Positions 33,801 through 44,438 of a stretch of DNA of 64,000 nt are shown in pieces; the first letter of the stretch is position 1, and each line of letters starts with the position of its first letter. The position numbers were made by a program, and so were the translations under genes. The notes beneath the pieces were generated by a model. The model was not told the DNA's origin, did no database searches, and was given only the letters and a program-made list of their open reading frames with translations. Origin of the DNA: Lutjanus erythropterus (lineage: Eukaryota > Chordata > Actinopteri > Lutjaniformes > Lutjanidae); NCBI GenBank assembly GCA_020091685.1, contig CM034599.1, forward strand, positions 28,533,920 to 28,597,919, written 5' to 3'.

Positions 33801-36800
33801 CTAAAAAATTTTGAATATTATGTGCATTTATTTTGATGAACCACTTGCTTGAGCGCTTTTTCTGCATTATATTCCAATACATTTTGAGTTGTCACCTGGA
33901 GCCTGAATTTTGTGTTTCCCTTTACATAAATAAATAAATTCCCATCATAAATCGATGCAGAAAAGGCACAAATTGGTGTATAAAAATCACCAGAATGTAG
34001 GAAAAGAAGTGCTTATAGCTCAAAATTCCCCAGGGGAGGAACCCACTTAATACAGCTGCATTTCTACAGCAGGAACCAGGGTCTAAATTAAGTTTCAGGT
34101 ACATTATTGGGTTTTTTTTTTACCAATTATTTCACCACTTTCTAGTCTCTGCTCTATCCAAAAGTACAGCCATCACTTTTTCGTTAGTCAGCAGACTAAT
34201 TTGCCTAATTTTATTCAGTCTTTAGAAGGCTGTTCAGGGTGGTTCCTTGAAAGTAGTTCCTGAGACTAAAAGTTGCAAGCATGTTGGGTGGAAATGTGGC
34301 TTATGTGTCACCCCCAGTGCCCTGTGTTCTTCATCATTTTACACACCTCTGTTGACCTCTTGTCCAGGGTGTTTTCTGCGATCGGCACCAATCCAGCGTC
34401 TGAACGCGGCCCACCTCTTCATCCACAGAGTTTTGTGATGATTGACGGCTTGAACAACCAATGAAAGAGGTGGAAACAGCTTGGCAAGTGGAATAATAGG
34501 CAAGAAAAAGACATAAGTCATAATAGACACCCCTTCAAAAGAAGTGCTGCAAAAAATCAATCCAAAGAATTATCTTTTGGCCATTTAACTGCAAATATTC
34601 AATCATCTAATAATAATGTATATAATACTCATTGAATTGTTTTATTGGTTGCTGGAGCTCATAATTTTTCCTCACACTCTGTGTGTGAATGTGTATAATT
34701 GTGTTTGATTAAGTTCTGATTTTAACCGATCACTCTCAAAAATGAACAAACAAATCATGCAACAACAGTCAGTTCCCTTGCCATTTTTTCCAGAGGAAAA
34801 CTGATTTGTACAGCATATTTGTTTATAAAGCATTTATCATTGTATTATCCTTCTTACACGGATGGAGTCTTCAAATAAAACACATAAATCTCAGTGAAAA
34901 CATTTTATTTATTAGATTTAAAACATATTTTACATCTTTATGGTGAGTGATTAGCATGCAGTTTATTGTCTATTTACATTTCTGAATATTGCACTGTATG
35001 GAACATTCTGATAATTGTATTAATTTAACTTTAGTCCCTGTTTATTTTCATTTTAAAGTGAATCATCAGTGTGATCAGGTTTATCTAAAATATTGCATAA
35101 AAAAGCCTCCCCCTCTGAACATTTCATCACCCTCTGTCTCTTACATTCCCATCCCTCCCCTCCCCTCTTTGTTTCCTCAAACAGGAATGTGGGCGTGTCG
35201 TCATGCTGTTACTTTCCTTCCAGAAACACCTTTCAGTGGAGAAACAGAAATTATGTCAGGAATGTCAGACAAACGTTAGTGGAATAAATACAGTGAGGTT
35301 ATGTGCTGTCTCAGCTTGAAAGCTGTCAGAGGATGAACCTAAAGGCTTTTTGTTATTTATCTTGTGCAAGGAATTGTGAAAACTTTGTGTGTGTGTGTTT
35401 GTGGGGGGTTACTGGTCTGACCTGCTGTGCTGTCCTCGTACTGGTCAAACTGTGTGTTGTGAATTATCGGACACGGTATTTCATCCTTCAGCTCTGGTAC
35501 GCTGCCTGGTAAGTCCTCCAGCACCTGTGATGCCACCAGGACCCGCCCAGGTCGCAGAGACACCCCGGGGTCCTCAGGACATGTCGGTCTGTTAGTCGTC
35601 TCCCAGGCGCCTGAGTAAAATTGAACAAGCATATGGTACAGAATGTGCAAAGTAAATTCAGACACACACAGCACAGACCAGAAGTGGAAACAAGTCATTA
35701 TTTTGCAGGTCACAAGTAAGTCCTTGATTCCACTGGGCATGTCATGTCAGCATAGCTGTTCTGAGCCACCTTCCACATGGCTGCATGTCCCACCAGCTGC
35801 ATTTCAGAAGCTGAGTGTTTTGTCCACCTTATTATGTTTACTTGTTCAGATTATTTGGTAAATTTTCCTTGGTTTTTGAGCTTCTATCGTGGCTGTGTGG
35901 GCTACATAGTTGAATAGTTCCTTTTTTGATAGTTAAATAGTGTTTTGTCTATTTTTTTCTGTCCCAACTAGTCAAGACTGACAAGTCCCAATGAGTTTCG
36001 AGTCCTCAGCAAGTCATAATATAACAGTGAGTTTCCATCCTCCTTAGCCATTGGTGTTAAGGAAGAACTACGGGCTATTTCAACACAGATTTCAATGCCT
36101 CTAGGTAGCAAGGGACATGCTAGTTGAGTAATTTTGGCACCTAATGCTGCATTTTGGTCAACAGTTGGAATAAACAGCAACGTGTGTCACAAGCTTGCAT
36201 ACAATGCATCATGGTACATGTAGGCACAGCTGGCACCACTCTGTGAGCAGACCTCAGCTTTTTTGTTCAATAAAGCACACACTCAGGAATGCATTGCTTC
36301 ACCTGACTACTTTAACACTCAACACTGACTGGACACCCACAGGAAAAGTGTAGAATTTTCCCTTTAAAGTCCAAGTCAAGTTGCATGACTTTTTTTATTT
36401 AGTCAAGTCGAGTTTAAAGTCATCACATTTGTGACTCGAGTCCACAGCTATGGTACAGAGGTACAAAGAAATACAGCATGCATGAGTATGCTAAGATGCA
36501 TTGAGTTTGTTAAAATAAAACAGAACTGAACTAGATGTAAATGAAAATAACCAGTTCAGATGCTAAAAAGAAGCCACAGCACAAGAACAGACAGCTTTCA
36601 GGTGATGAAAACATCTGGAAAGAAGATGTTGGAGCCTACAGTGACGTAATAAAAACAAGAGGTCAATCATATATCTTATACTGCAGGAACCCACAGACCG
36701 CTGCATGCAAATCATGTGAATTCACATGCAACATGTAAAACTGTAAAATCAAACAAAACATTTTAGCATCTATTTCTGCAACAGCCAGTGACACCAAGTT

Positions 36801-37350
36801 TTTTGCTGCTGGTGGTAAAGATAAATGTGCATATGGCGGTCTGTTAGCATGTGATCTATTAGCATGTGTGCTGGCAAGTCTGGTTCATGTGGATGCGGCT
36901 GGTGTCCATATCCAGATCTCTGTCCAGACGCTGCCAGGAACAATGTGTTATGTTTGTTCTGGTACACTGACTGCTCCACTGCTTCACAACGGAGGCAGCC
37001 AAGCAGCTGAAATATTTAAACCTCATCACCTGTTTATCAGTCAGGATGGCTTCTTGTACCACATCTGATGTCTGATACAGACATACATATATAACATAAA
37101 GACGTCATCACCACCATACAGATGAATATAAGCTATTGTAATTGTAGTTATTGGTGTTTTTTACACTCACGTTGCTTGCCTGCAGGAGCCACAGAGTGAT
37201 GTCTCCCTACTTTTTTTCCCAGGAAGGTCAGTGAATAAGATCCATTCTCAGCTCCAGAAGAGTTCACATACATCGTGTAAAGAACTGCTGTCACTACTGT
37301 TCTTCTGTTTGGTCTTTGTTGGTGATCATACACAACTGGATCAAAGTCTG
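20685..37350 (-). CDS. C-terminal-motor kinesin (kinesin-14, KCBP / kinesin-C type)
   Basis: Twenty-one exons (high to low): 37350-37171, 35610-35422, 33582-33464, 29641-29549, 29461-29339, 28510-28418, 28270-28210, 28127-27988, 27856-27680, 27586-27423, 27259-27147, 26283-26177, 25216-25117, 24998-24806, 24238-24058, 23937-23700, 22093-21933, 21853-21749, 21085-20988, 20906-20828, 20735-20685. All phases agree. From the ATG at 37273 the protein is 895 aa. Residues about 130-500 are charged coiled coil. The neck is [17 protein letters not shown] and the motor spans about 530-880, with P-loop GQTGSGKT (609-616), switch I NVESSRSH and switch II DLAGSE. A motor at the C-terminus after the neck defines minus-end-directed kinesin-14. 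The [10 protein letters not shown] neck and the [11 protein letters not shown] tail match KCBP rather than KIFC1 or KIFC3. The true start is uncertain because the first listed exon has a splice acceptor at its upstream edge. Donor 27423 (GGG|GTTAGA) is weak. Confidence 0.85.
20828..24998 (-). other. Kinesin motor domain exons
   Basis: Seven exons encode the motor: [10 protein letters not shown] opens the domain in 24998-24806, the P-loop is in 24238-24058, the [14 protein letters not shown] switch I region is split over 23937-23700 and 22093-21933, DLAGSE is in 22093-21933, the NSKLTQ motif ends 21853-21749, and VKAITNN closes it in 20906-20828. All nucleotide-binding residues expected for an active ATPase are present, so this should be a working motor rather than a decayed copy. 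Confidence 0.9.
21200..21670. repeat. Dispersed repeat family B, copy 2
   Basis: It matches 26310-26930 and 11335-11600 in ordered words, including ATCAAGGAAACATGT, GGACTAGTC, AAACAATTTGCT and GGATTTCAACCTATT. It lies in the kinesin intron between exons 21749 and 21085. Confidence 0.6.
25365..26085. mobile_element. Long fold-back (palindromic) non-autonomous element, family D
   Basis: The left arm begins near 25385 with ATGGTCAGCATGCCCCCAGT and the right arm ends near 26045 with the inverse, ACTGGGGGCATGCCGACCAC. Further inverted matches run inward: CTGCTGACCCTGTCC against GGACAGGGTCAGCAG, and CAAAGTCACACAATAACAC against GTGTTATTGTGTGACTT. The arms meet at about 25705. Diverged copies lie at 40555-40790, 45125-45690, 46510-46650, 49330-49760 and 58870-59060. 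No open frame is credible. The element occupies the kinesin intron 25217-26176. Confidence 0.75.
26310..26930. repeat. Dispersed repeat family B, copy 3
   Basis: This is the longest of the three copies and also lies in a kinesin intron (26284-27146). It shares AGATCAAGGAAACATGT, ATTAATAATCTT, CAGTGTAGGACTAGTC and GGATTTCAACCTATT with 21200-21670. Confidence 0.6.
33731..33798. repeat. (TC)n then (AC)n microsatellite
   Basis: A pyrimidine (TC)n run at 33731-33754 is followed by about 20 AC units at 33758-33798, in the kinesin intron upstream of exon 33582-33464. Confidence 0.95.
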
Positions 37351-37440
37351 CTGAGAAAAGAGGGTTAAATAATTTTAAAGCCACAAAGATCTGTGAAAAA
37401 TTAAATATTTGAATTCATATGCAATTAAAAATCCCAAAAT

Positions 37441-37976
37441 ATTTCAAAGGGACAGTTCACCCCAGAGTGGAAAAATAAATCTTTTACTATTAGAGCAATT
37501 TATCCATCCAGGTTTTGGATCAGATGACACTCAGCTTGTGGTGCTCAAAGCATCAAATAAACAAAATAAAATAAATGTCTGTAAAAACTCAACAGCAGCG
37601 TCTCTTTCCAGAAATCATGACCTGGGTGCTCAAGATAATCCACAGACCTAATTGTGTTTCATGTAGGAACTATTTTGTTTCTGTTGAACTGCACCCACCA
37701 GCTGTGTAATTGAACAGAAGTAAGTGTGCACCTACTCACAGACAAGAGGCTCATGCTCTAGACAGTGCATGATATAAGCTTTAAAGATGTACTGTACATT
37801 ACACTGTACACATCAATACAAGTGTTAATATTGACATTTCTCAATAAATTTATACAAATTGGCACCCCATTGGTTGAAAAAGCTCACCCACTATTATAAA
37901 TCATCCTAAAACTTTCAAGGGCAATGCACTGTATTTATTTTTGATTTTGGGTTGAACTGTCCCTTTAATAAACATG
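37441..37976. mobile_element. Inverted-repeat element, AAAGGGACAGTTCACC family
   Basis: The left end reads AAAGGGACAGTTCACCCC and the right end GGTTGAACTGTCCCTTT, an inverted pair about 535 bases apart. The same ends occur at 43620-43917. It lies just upstream (minus sense) of the first recognised kinesin exon. Confidence 0.65.
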
Positions 37977-38424
37977 ATGAACTCTTGTTCATCCCTCAAA
38001 CTGTTTGCAGATGTCAAAGAGCTCACACTGCAGATTCACTCAGGGAGTGTAATCTGTCTGTCAGCCTCTCCAAGATACTGTAAGCTACGAGCTTCTCAAC
38101 AGGAAAACACTCAAAATCCTAAAGTTTGAGTGTCTATTTTGTTTTTCAAAGTCCCTGATTTTACGGCGCTATATGAGAACAAATCTTATGTGTCACTCAG
38201 CAGCTATTGGCACACTGCCAGCTATTTTCTTTTACTAAATAAAGGTATTTCACTTCACTGAAACTGACATTTGTGATTTAGAAAATGAGCTACACTGCCA
38301 TGAAACCCATATATGCAATCCTAAATGAATTAATCAGAATCATTCACTTTCGAGAGAGTAGAAAACACGACAAAATGAACAAAATAAAAGATAAAAAACA
38401 AAGGCTTGATGATAAAAGGAATAC

Positions 38425-38800
38425 CTGGTGCGGGAGCCAGTCAAATCCCTCCTCCTGTGTGATTCAGTGCAGGTTGTGTGCTGCTACGCTGACCAGGACT
38501 ACAGGAACGCGTCGGTCCTGATCTCTAAGGGGAACCAAACTCTCAACAGCCTTTAAATATTAAACCTGCAGAGATGGAGTTTCACCAGGTACTGGCTTAA
38601 ACCCCCACTGAGCCTGCTGCAGGTAAAAAGATGCCCCAAACAGTCCTCAGGTTTCCCGTGTGTAAAATACAGATTGTAACAAGATGCTCTCTCACACTCA
38701 CAGACACACACATATAGTTCATACACACACTCACTTCGCTCAGTCTCTCTTGTTTCTGTTTTTTTCTCCACACACCCCCAACTCTACGTCACCTACATCC
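38425..38800 (-). promoter_or_regulatory. Possible 5' untranslated exon and promoter area of the kinesin gene
   Basis: On minus, a good donor CACCAG|GTATTC ends at 38425, but the frame that would join exon 37350-37171 contains a stop, so an exon here could only be non-coding. A CRE-like TACGTCAC lies at 38785-38792. The upstream exon boundary and the transcription start are not visible. Confidence 0.3.
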
Positions 38801-39918
38801 AGGTGAACCGCACTGAGGAGGATCAGGAAATTATCTTAATGCAGAGAACATCAGATGTTCTGGTTTATACAACATAACAACATATTTGCTCCAGTGCAGG
38901 GTCCATATAAAAAGAGGTGGAAGTACAAATATTTCATTACTGTACTTAAGTTTTTAGGTATCTGTACTTTACTTGAGTACTTATTATTCTGACAACTTGT
39001 TGCCTTCTGTACTTTCTCATTACATTTTCAAAACAGGCTTGTTACTTGTTAGTTTAACTAAATGGATGGGATGGTAACACACAGAATAGACGAATCCTTG
39101 CTGTAGCCATCAGTGCTTATCACACATGAATGGCATGAAAGATGTAACAAGATGGAAAAGATTCAACAAGAAGAAAACAATAAAAACAGTAACAAGATGA
39201 AAAGCAGCGTAACAAGACAGACAAGATGTAACAAGATGAAAATGATGTAAAAAACAAACAAAAAAAAGGCTTAAAAGGTGAGGTTCAGTTAGCTTTGTAC
39301 AGAAACAGCTGGTAGAAATGTCCTTCAGAGAGTGACTTTACTTTTATACAATGAGTACGTTTCAGAGAGTTTTTCACATTAACTTGAGTAAAGAAGTTGA
39401 ATCAGTACAAGTATCTGTACATCTGTTTGAGTACGGAATGTGTACTTATGTCACTTCTACATATAAATCCTAGTGATCACGGAATAAAATTTCATGGTGA
39501 TTGCAGCTGCTGATTGAATCTATTGTACTCCTCTGCCCTGTTTTGCTTGGCCAATCCTTTCTAAAAGGATTTCCTCTCTATTCTTTTTTAGACCAGGAGA
39601 CTCATTTGGAACATTTGGACCACAGCTTGAGCATCTGTTTTACACACCTTACTTAGAGATAAAGCCATCCATGATGCCACTTTAATGAAAATACAGCTTT
39701 GTGCCCTCTTTCCTTCTCCACAATCAAACCCTGCCAAGATCATATTCCACTGTGGATGATTACAGTGTCACTTTGTCAAATATGACAAATTCAACCCATT
39801 AAGATCACAGAGTGCATGAAAATATTTCATGCTGCACATAGTTTCATGCATTCTAGCATCTTTTCATGGTTTAAGTTTTAAGTTGTTATGTAACCTCTTG
39901 GTCACAAGTGGCATCTAC

Positions 39919-40130
39919 AACCCCAGTTCCAAAAAGGTTGGGATGTTGTGTAAAATAAAAATAAGTAAAATAAAAACAGTATGCAATAATTTTGCAAATG
40001 CTTTTTCACCCCTATTAAACTAAATACAATACAAACACACAATATTTAATGTTCAAACTGAAAAACTTAATTGTTTTTGTAAAAATACATTCATTCTGAA
40101 TTTGATGCCATTTCAAAAAAGTTGGGACAT
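39919..40130. mobile_element. Short non-autonomous DNA element, hAT-like fish family, copy 2
   Basis: It runs from ACCCCAGTTCCAAAAAGGTT to AAAAAAGTTGGGACAT, with the two ends roughly inverse complements. The inside shares GCAATAATTTTGCAAATGC and TTCTGAATTTGATGCC with 12945-13120. Confidence 0.6.
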
Positions 40131-40554
40131 ACTCACAAGTATGGATGGGGTGAGGTTTACCAGTTTGTGAAAAACTGCAAGCAAATAATCCAAGAGTTTA
40201 AGAATGATGTTTCTCAACCCAAAACTAGAAGGAATTTAGGGATTTTACCTTCTATAATCAATAATGTCATTAAAAGATTCAGAGAATCCAGAGAAATCTG
40301 AAATCTACATTTCTGATTGTTTCTGGAAGTCATGGAAGTCGTGACCTCTTAAAGAGAAGACGGACCATCCAGACTGCTATCTGCACTAATTTCAAAAGCC
40401 AGGATCTGTCATGCAGTGGAGGTGTTAAAAGGTAGATACAGATTTTAGAGCAACATATGCTGTCATCCAGTTGATGTCTTTGTCAGAGATGTCCCTACTT
40501 ATTTATTTCAAGAAATCTAAAATGAAAAAGAAAGTGATATGTGGCTCATATAAC

Positions 40555-40790
40555 TGTGGATTTCTGTCAGGAAAGCCTGTGTGATGGCAAGGTAAAGTGG
40601 TGAAAATATTCTAAATATAGCGTATACTTAAACTGATATTGATTTTTTTTTTAGGTGGCTAAAATACATTTTGTTGCCGACTCTGCCCACAGCAGTACAA
40701 TGCTTAGCTTCCTACACCGTTATGCCTGCTGCATCTCCAAACTGGAGGCGTGCTGACCACCACCTACAATAGGTAACACACTGACTATGG
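40555..40790. mobile_element. Fold-back family D, partial copy
   Basis: It carries the right-arm words CTCTGCCCACAGCAGTAC, TCTCCAAACTGGAGGCGTGC and ACACTGACTATGG, matching the right arm of 25365-26085. Confidence 0.65.
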
Positions 40791-41019
40791 TACTAGTTCC
40801 TCTCTAATATCAAAACATTCAAACTGTCCCTGTAAGAAGTTAAAGTTAAGTTTTGATAATTTCATTCAAGTTTTTAACTGGTTATGAAGCAGTCTCAATT
40901 TAACACTGTTGCCTGTATATGACGTGTATGAGAAAACAAACGTGAAGATTGGTTATTTCTGTTTAGTTATTCTTGATGACTGTCATTGGATCAGATTCTG
41001 CATGAAACCAGATGAAACA

Positions 41020-41235
41020 AGCCTGTGTTTACATTTTTCCGGCTCAGGGTTACAGTGAGTAGTTCATTATCCTGTTCAAAAGAAACAGGAAGAGATTGTT
41101 GTTTAGATTATTTTATTTTTGAACTTATATTTTGTACTTACTACGGTGGAAACATTTTTGTCCAAAAGGGGCTCCAAAATCAACATTATCAACGTAATAT
41201 GATAATTGTAGTAGCTTTAGGTATTGCTTTATAAA
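41020..41235. repeat. Dispersed repeat family E, copy 1
   Basis: The segment GTGTTTACATTTTTC..CAGTGAGTAG..AAACAGGAAGAGA..GTAGTAGCTTTAGG-like order recurs at 52395-52605 (GTGTTTACATTG..CAGTGAGTAG..AAGCAGGAGGAGA..GTAGTAGCTTTAAA). It is non-coding. Confidence 0.5.
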
Positions 41236-43108
41236 TGATTATCTGTGGTCCATGTGCTTTTATTGATGTGTTTGGAGGAAGCTCTAGTACGTGTTAACAT
41301 GTCTTAGCAACACATGTGTGATGTTTATAGTTCGCTATGGACAAAGTTTTTTTTTCATGTGTTCCCCTGCTGCACTAGCAACAGGAACGTCGCTGAGATT
41401 GTTCCTGTTATCATCTCTTCTCATGAAAAATGTTATCAGGAGGTTACCTGAAACAAAAAATGAATCCATGAACCCTCCGCCCCCCCATATTGATCTGTGT
41501 AAACCGTGCAGTTTTCACAAAACCTGCGGTGAGCAAAGACCACCTGAACTTTCTTCAGTCTGCCTGCCTCTGGTGTGATTAGGTCTTGAGTTTCTTTAAG
41601 GTGTGTCTTGTTGCCATAGCAGCACAGCCAGAAGCCTGACGCTTCCTGCCGACGTGCCTCAACAAGGTGATGCTTTCACGCAGCTGAGATTACCAGGCAA
41701 GATAATGATACATTTGACTGATGACTGCATCATTGGAGCTCAGTCATACCTAGTCTGAGTAATCAAAACTTCACAGGCCCTTGATGACGTCCATAAAAAC
41801 TTTGGTCATGTATGATTGTGTGGAAATACATCTCTCCTCCTTAATGTTTAACTACACAGGGTCAGACTTTGGGCGGGTGTGAGTTGTGGCTGTGAAACCA
41901 ATGCCACACACCGCAGCATTTATAGCCTAAGCTAATTTGCAATGCTGTCTCTACAAGGGCCTTTAATTATACATAAAACTCACCATCAAATACACAAAAG
42001 ACAGTATAAATCACAAAGTCACCAATGACGACAGGAAACTAATAAAATAAAGCACCATAAAACAAAAAGCACCAGAACATTCATGACTACATGTCTGATC
42101 GCTTTTCAAAAACTACTACAGTTTACAATGATCCCTGTCAGGATCCAGTTTGAGTCATGCACATAAGGAATGCATGTGAAACTCCTTATAGAGAAAGCTG
42201 TTTATCCAAATGAGCATGCAGGAGCCTAATTTCATTGATATTAAAAAAAAAGTAGTTAATAATTTAAATGAGTTTAAAGCAGTAATTAAAGTTCATTGAT
42301 TTAGAAGGAATTAGATAGAATATTTACAGGTATAGTCAGTTCATATGTACAATCATGTATATGTAATTATTTAAAATGTATGTGGTTAATTTAAACTGTA
42401 CTGCAACTTTTTCTTCTGTTTTAACTGTTTTTTAAATATTCTATTTAACTCTGTACTGTTGAAATGTCTTTTTATATCACTTTTATGTTCCTTTTACACT
42501 GTGTCTTGATGCATTTTGTTTTATGAAAAGCACTTTGCATCGCCTTGTTGTTGAACAAATACAAAAGAAAAAAAGAAACAAAATTGTATTTAGCTTTAGT
42601 GCCACCATCTCCACCATTGCTGATACACCTTTGACCTTTATTTTTTGTATATGTTTCCTGTCTTGTCCTAAATAAAGTTTATTAAAAATATGGTGGCAAA
42701 TGAATAATATAACAGGTTACACAGCAACAAATATTAAACATCACATAGAAATTCCGATTTAATAGCAATATTCAAACCTCATTATACGCACAAAAGTATA
42801 AAGTGAGTCCCGATAAACGTCTTTCTGTAAGTCCTAGATGCGTTTTAGATGATTTTCCATGAGATCCCCACTTTTATGAAAGATTACGACCTGAAACTTG
42901 ATCAGCATGTGTTTCCAACTAAGCAGCGACTGTTTTAAATCTGCTGCTGGAGAAGCTGTTCCTGCTTTTTTGTTTTTTTTCACTCACGACGCTGCGTCTT
43001 TGGACGGAGCTGCGCTGCTGCTGCGCTCTGCAGCCAGCGGTTCAGTCCAATGGCAGCTGTGGAGCGGAGTATGGGCTGGACCGGTTACTAGGTGGGGTTT
43101 ATCATGGG

Positions 43109-43116
43109 TATAAATA
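43109..43116 (+). promoter_or_regulatory. anxa1: TATA box of anxa1
   Basis: TATAAATA lies in a GC-richer promoter, with a CCAAT box at 43047-43051. The expected transcription start is near 43140, and the first exon would end at donor CACG|GTAAGTC (43192/43193). Confidence 0.75.
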
Positions 43117-43139
43117 TACTCTGTGTGCCGCTACAACGC

Positions 43140-43192
43140 CCCTGGAACCTCAGTGAAACAAACTTCTTCCTTCCTTCTAACTTAGGCCACAC
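43140..43192 (+). other. anxa1: Non-coding exon 1 of anxa1
   Basis: The segment between the expected start and the consensus donor GTAAGTC contains no ATG. It would splice to the acceptor CTTACAG at 44418, leaving a leader with no upstream start codon before ATG 44439. Confidence 0.65.
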
Positions 43193-43619
43193 GGTAAGTC
43201 TTTTTCCTTCTATAGAAACCGAAAGTCTGTGCTCCAGATGTTAGTTTAGAGAGTTTGGTGAAGTTTTGTTAGGAGATGTCGTTTCTGTCCTTCATGGTGT
43301 TGATGTAATGCCAGAGGGTGTGGTTGGAAAATTTTATTTTTAGATTTACATATTTAACACAATGAAAGTGTGTGAGAGCTGCTTTAAATACGAATAAATT
43401 AAACATTAAAAGAGACTTTATCTGTAATCAAGGCTAGAATACACTGTGTATCCATATCAGAGTGGAGCGTGGGTGTGGCCATGTCTCCACATGCTTACGA
43501 TTATGGAAAACCACCCAGTGGTAGAAAGAGAACTGAAAATCTAAAGTAAAGTACAAGTAAAGGTACTTAACTGAAATGTTACTCACTTACAATTGCAAAT
43601 ACTGGTGTTAACAATACTT

Positions 43620-43917
43620 AAAGGGACAGTTCACCACAAGATCAGATGTCTGCCTTTGCTCCTATATAATGCAAGTAAATGACACTTGGCTTGTTGTACC
43701 AAAAAACATTTTTTTTTTTTTTTGGAGGTGTTTTAAGCACCACAGGACTAGTGCCATTTAGTTCCATTATATTGGAGAGGAGGCAGGCATCTCCATGGCT
43801 GATATCAAAACTCTGCAGTCACACCCAAAAAATATAGATGGATAAACAGCACGTCAAGATAGGGGAAAAAATATATGTATATATATTTGATTTGGGAGTG
43901 AACTGTCCCTGTTAGTA
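43620..43917. mobile_element. Inverted-repeat element, AAAGGGACAGTTCACC family
   Basis: The ends AAAGGGACAGTTCACC and GAGTGAACTGTCCCT form an inverted pair. The inside matches 5560-5757. It sits in anxa1 intron 1. Confidence 0.65.
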
Positions 43918-44329
43918 AAAGTACAAAGTGAACTTTTCAAAGTACACTTACAAGAATGACCTAAAATGAAAATGGCCTATTTGTTGTAATTTGAGTAGAT
44001 GTAATTAGTTACTTTCACCCCTGAAACCACCCAACATAAACCTACAGTAAATATGCAGAGGATTAATATTGCTCTGCAGGAGTGGATGAAGGAAAAACAA
44101 ACATGTCTTCTTTCTTTCTTAACTTTATCTAACAAGTTTAATGGATAAGAACTCTCTCAGAACAGTAGAATCAATAAGAGACTGATAATTTCTTCTTTGA
44201 ATACCATCAAACAATGTTTTCAGTAGACTTTGTTTTATTTTATCTCAAAGAGCCTCCATTTTTTCTCACTTCAGACTTGCAGACTACTTTCTTAACGTTC
44301 CATTTGGATCACATCAGTGCTGACATCAT

Positions 44330-44418
44330 CTCTTCTCTTCTCTTGTCCTCTCTTGTCTTGTCTTCTCTTGTATTCTCTTCTTTTGTCTTCCCTTGTCCTC
44401 TCTTCTCTTCTCTTACAG
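44330..44418 (+). repeat. Pyrimidine-rich (TCTTC)n tract at the anxa1 exon 2 acceptor
   Basis: About 90 bases of TCTTCTCTTG-type repeats run directly into the acceptor CTTACAG of the first coding exon, making an unusually long polypyrimidine tract. Confidence 0.85.
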
Positions 44419-44438
44419 ACAGACTCCAGAGTCCCACC

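Larger units (their letters stand above)
38900..43100. other. Divergent intergenic region between the kinesin and anxa1; no gene seen
   Basis: This stretch holds an irregular GTAACAAGATGAAAA-type repeat at 39145-39250, the hAT-like element at 39919-40130, a fold-back family D fragment at 40555-40790, a repeat at 41020-41235 that recurs at 52395-52605, and an X-box-like motif at 41610. The segment 41590-41760 is non-repetitive. No open frame here shows domain similarity or convincing splice sites. Confidence 0.5.

Noticed and set aside
38425..38580. Possible first coding exon of the kinesin
   Set aside because: The frame that joins the next exon in phase has a TGA and no ATG after it, so it can be non-coding at most.
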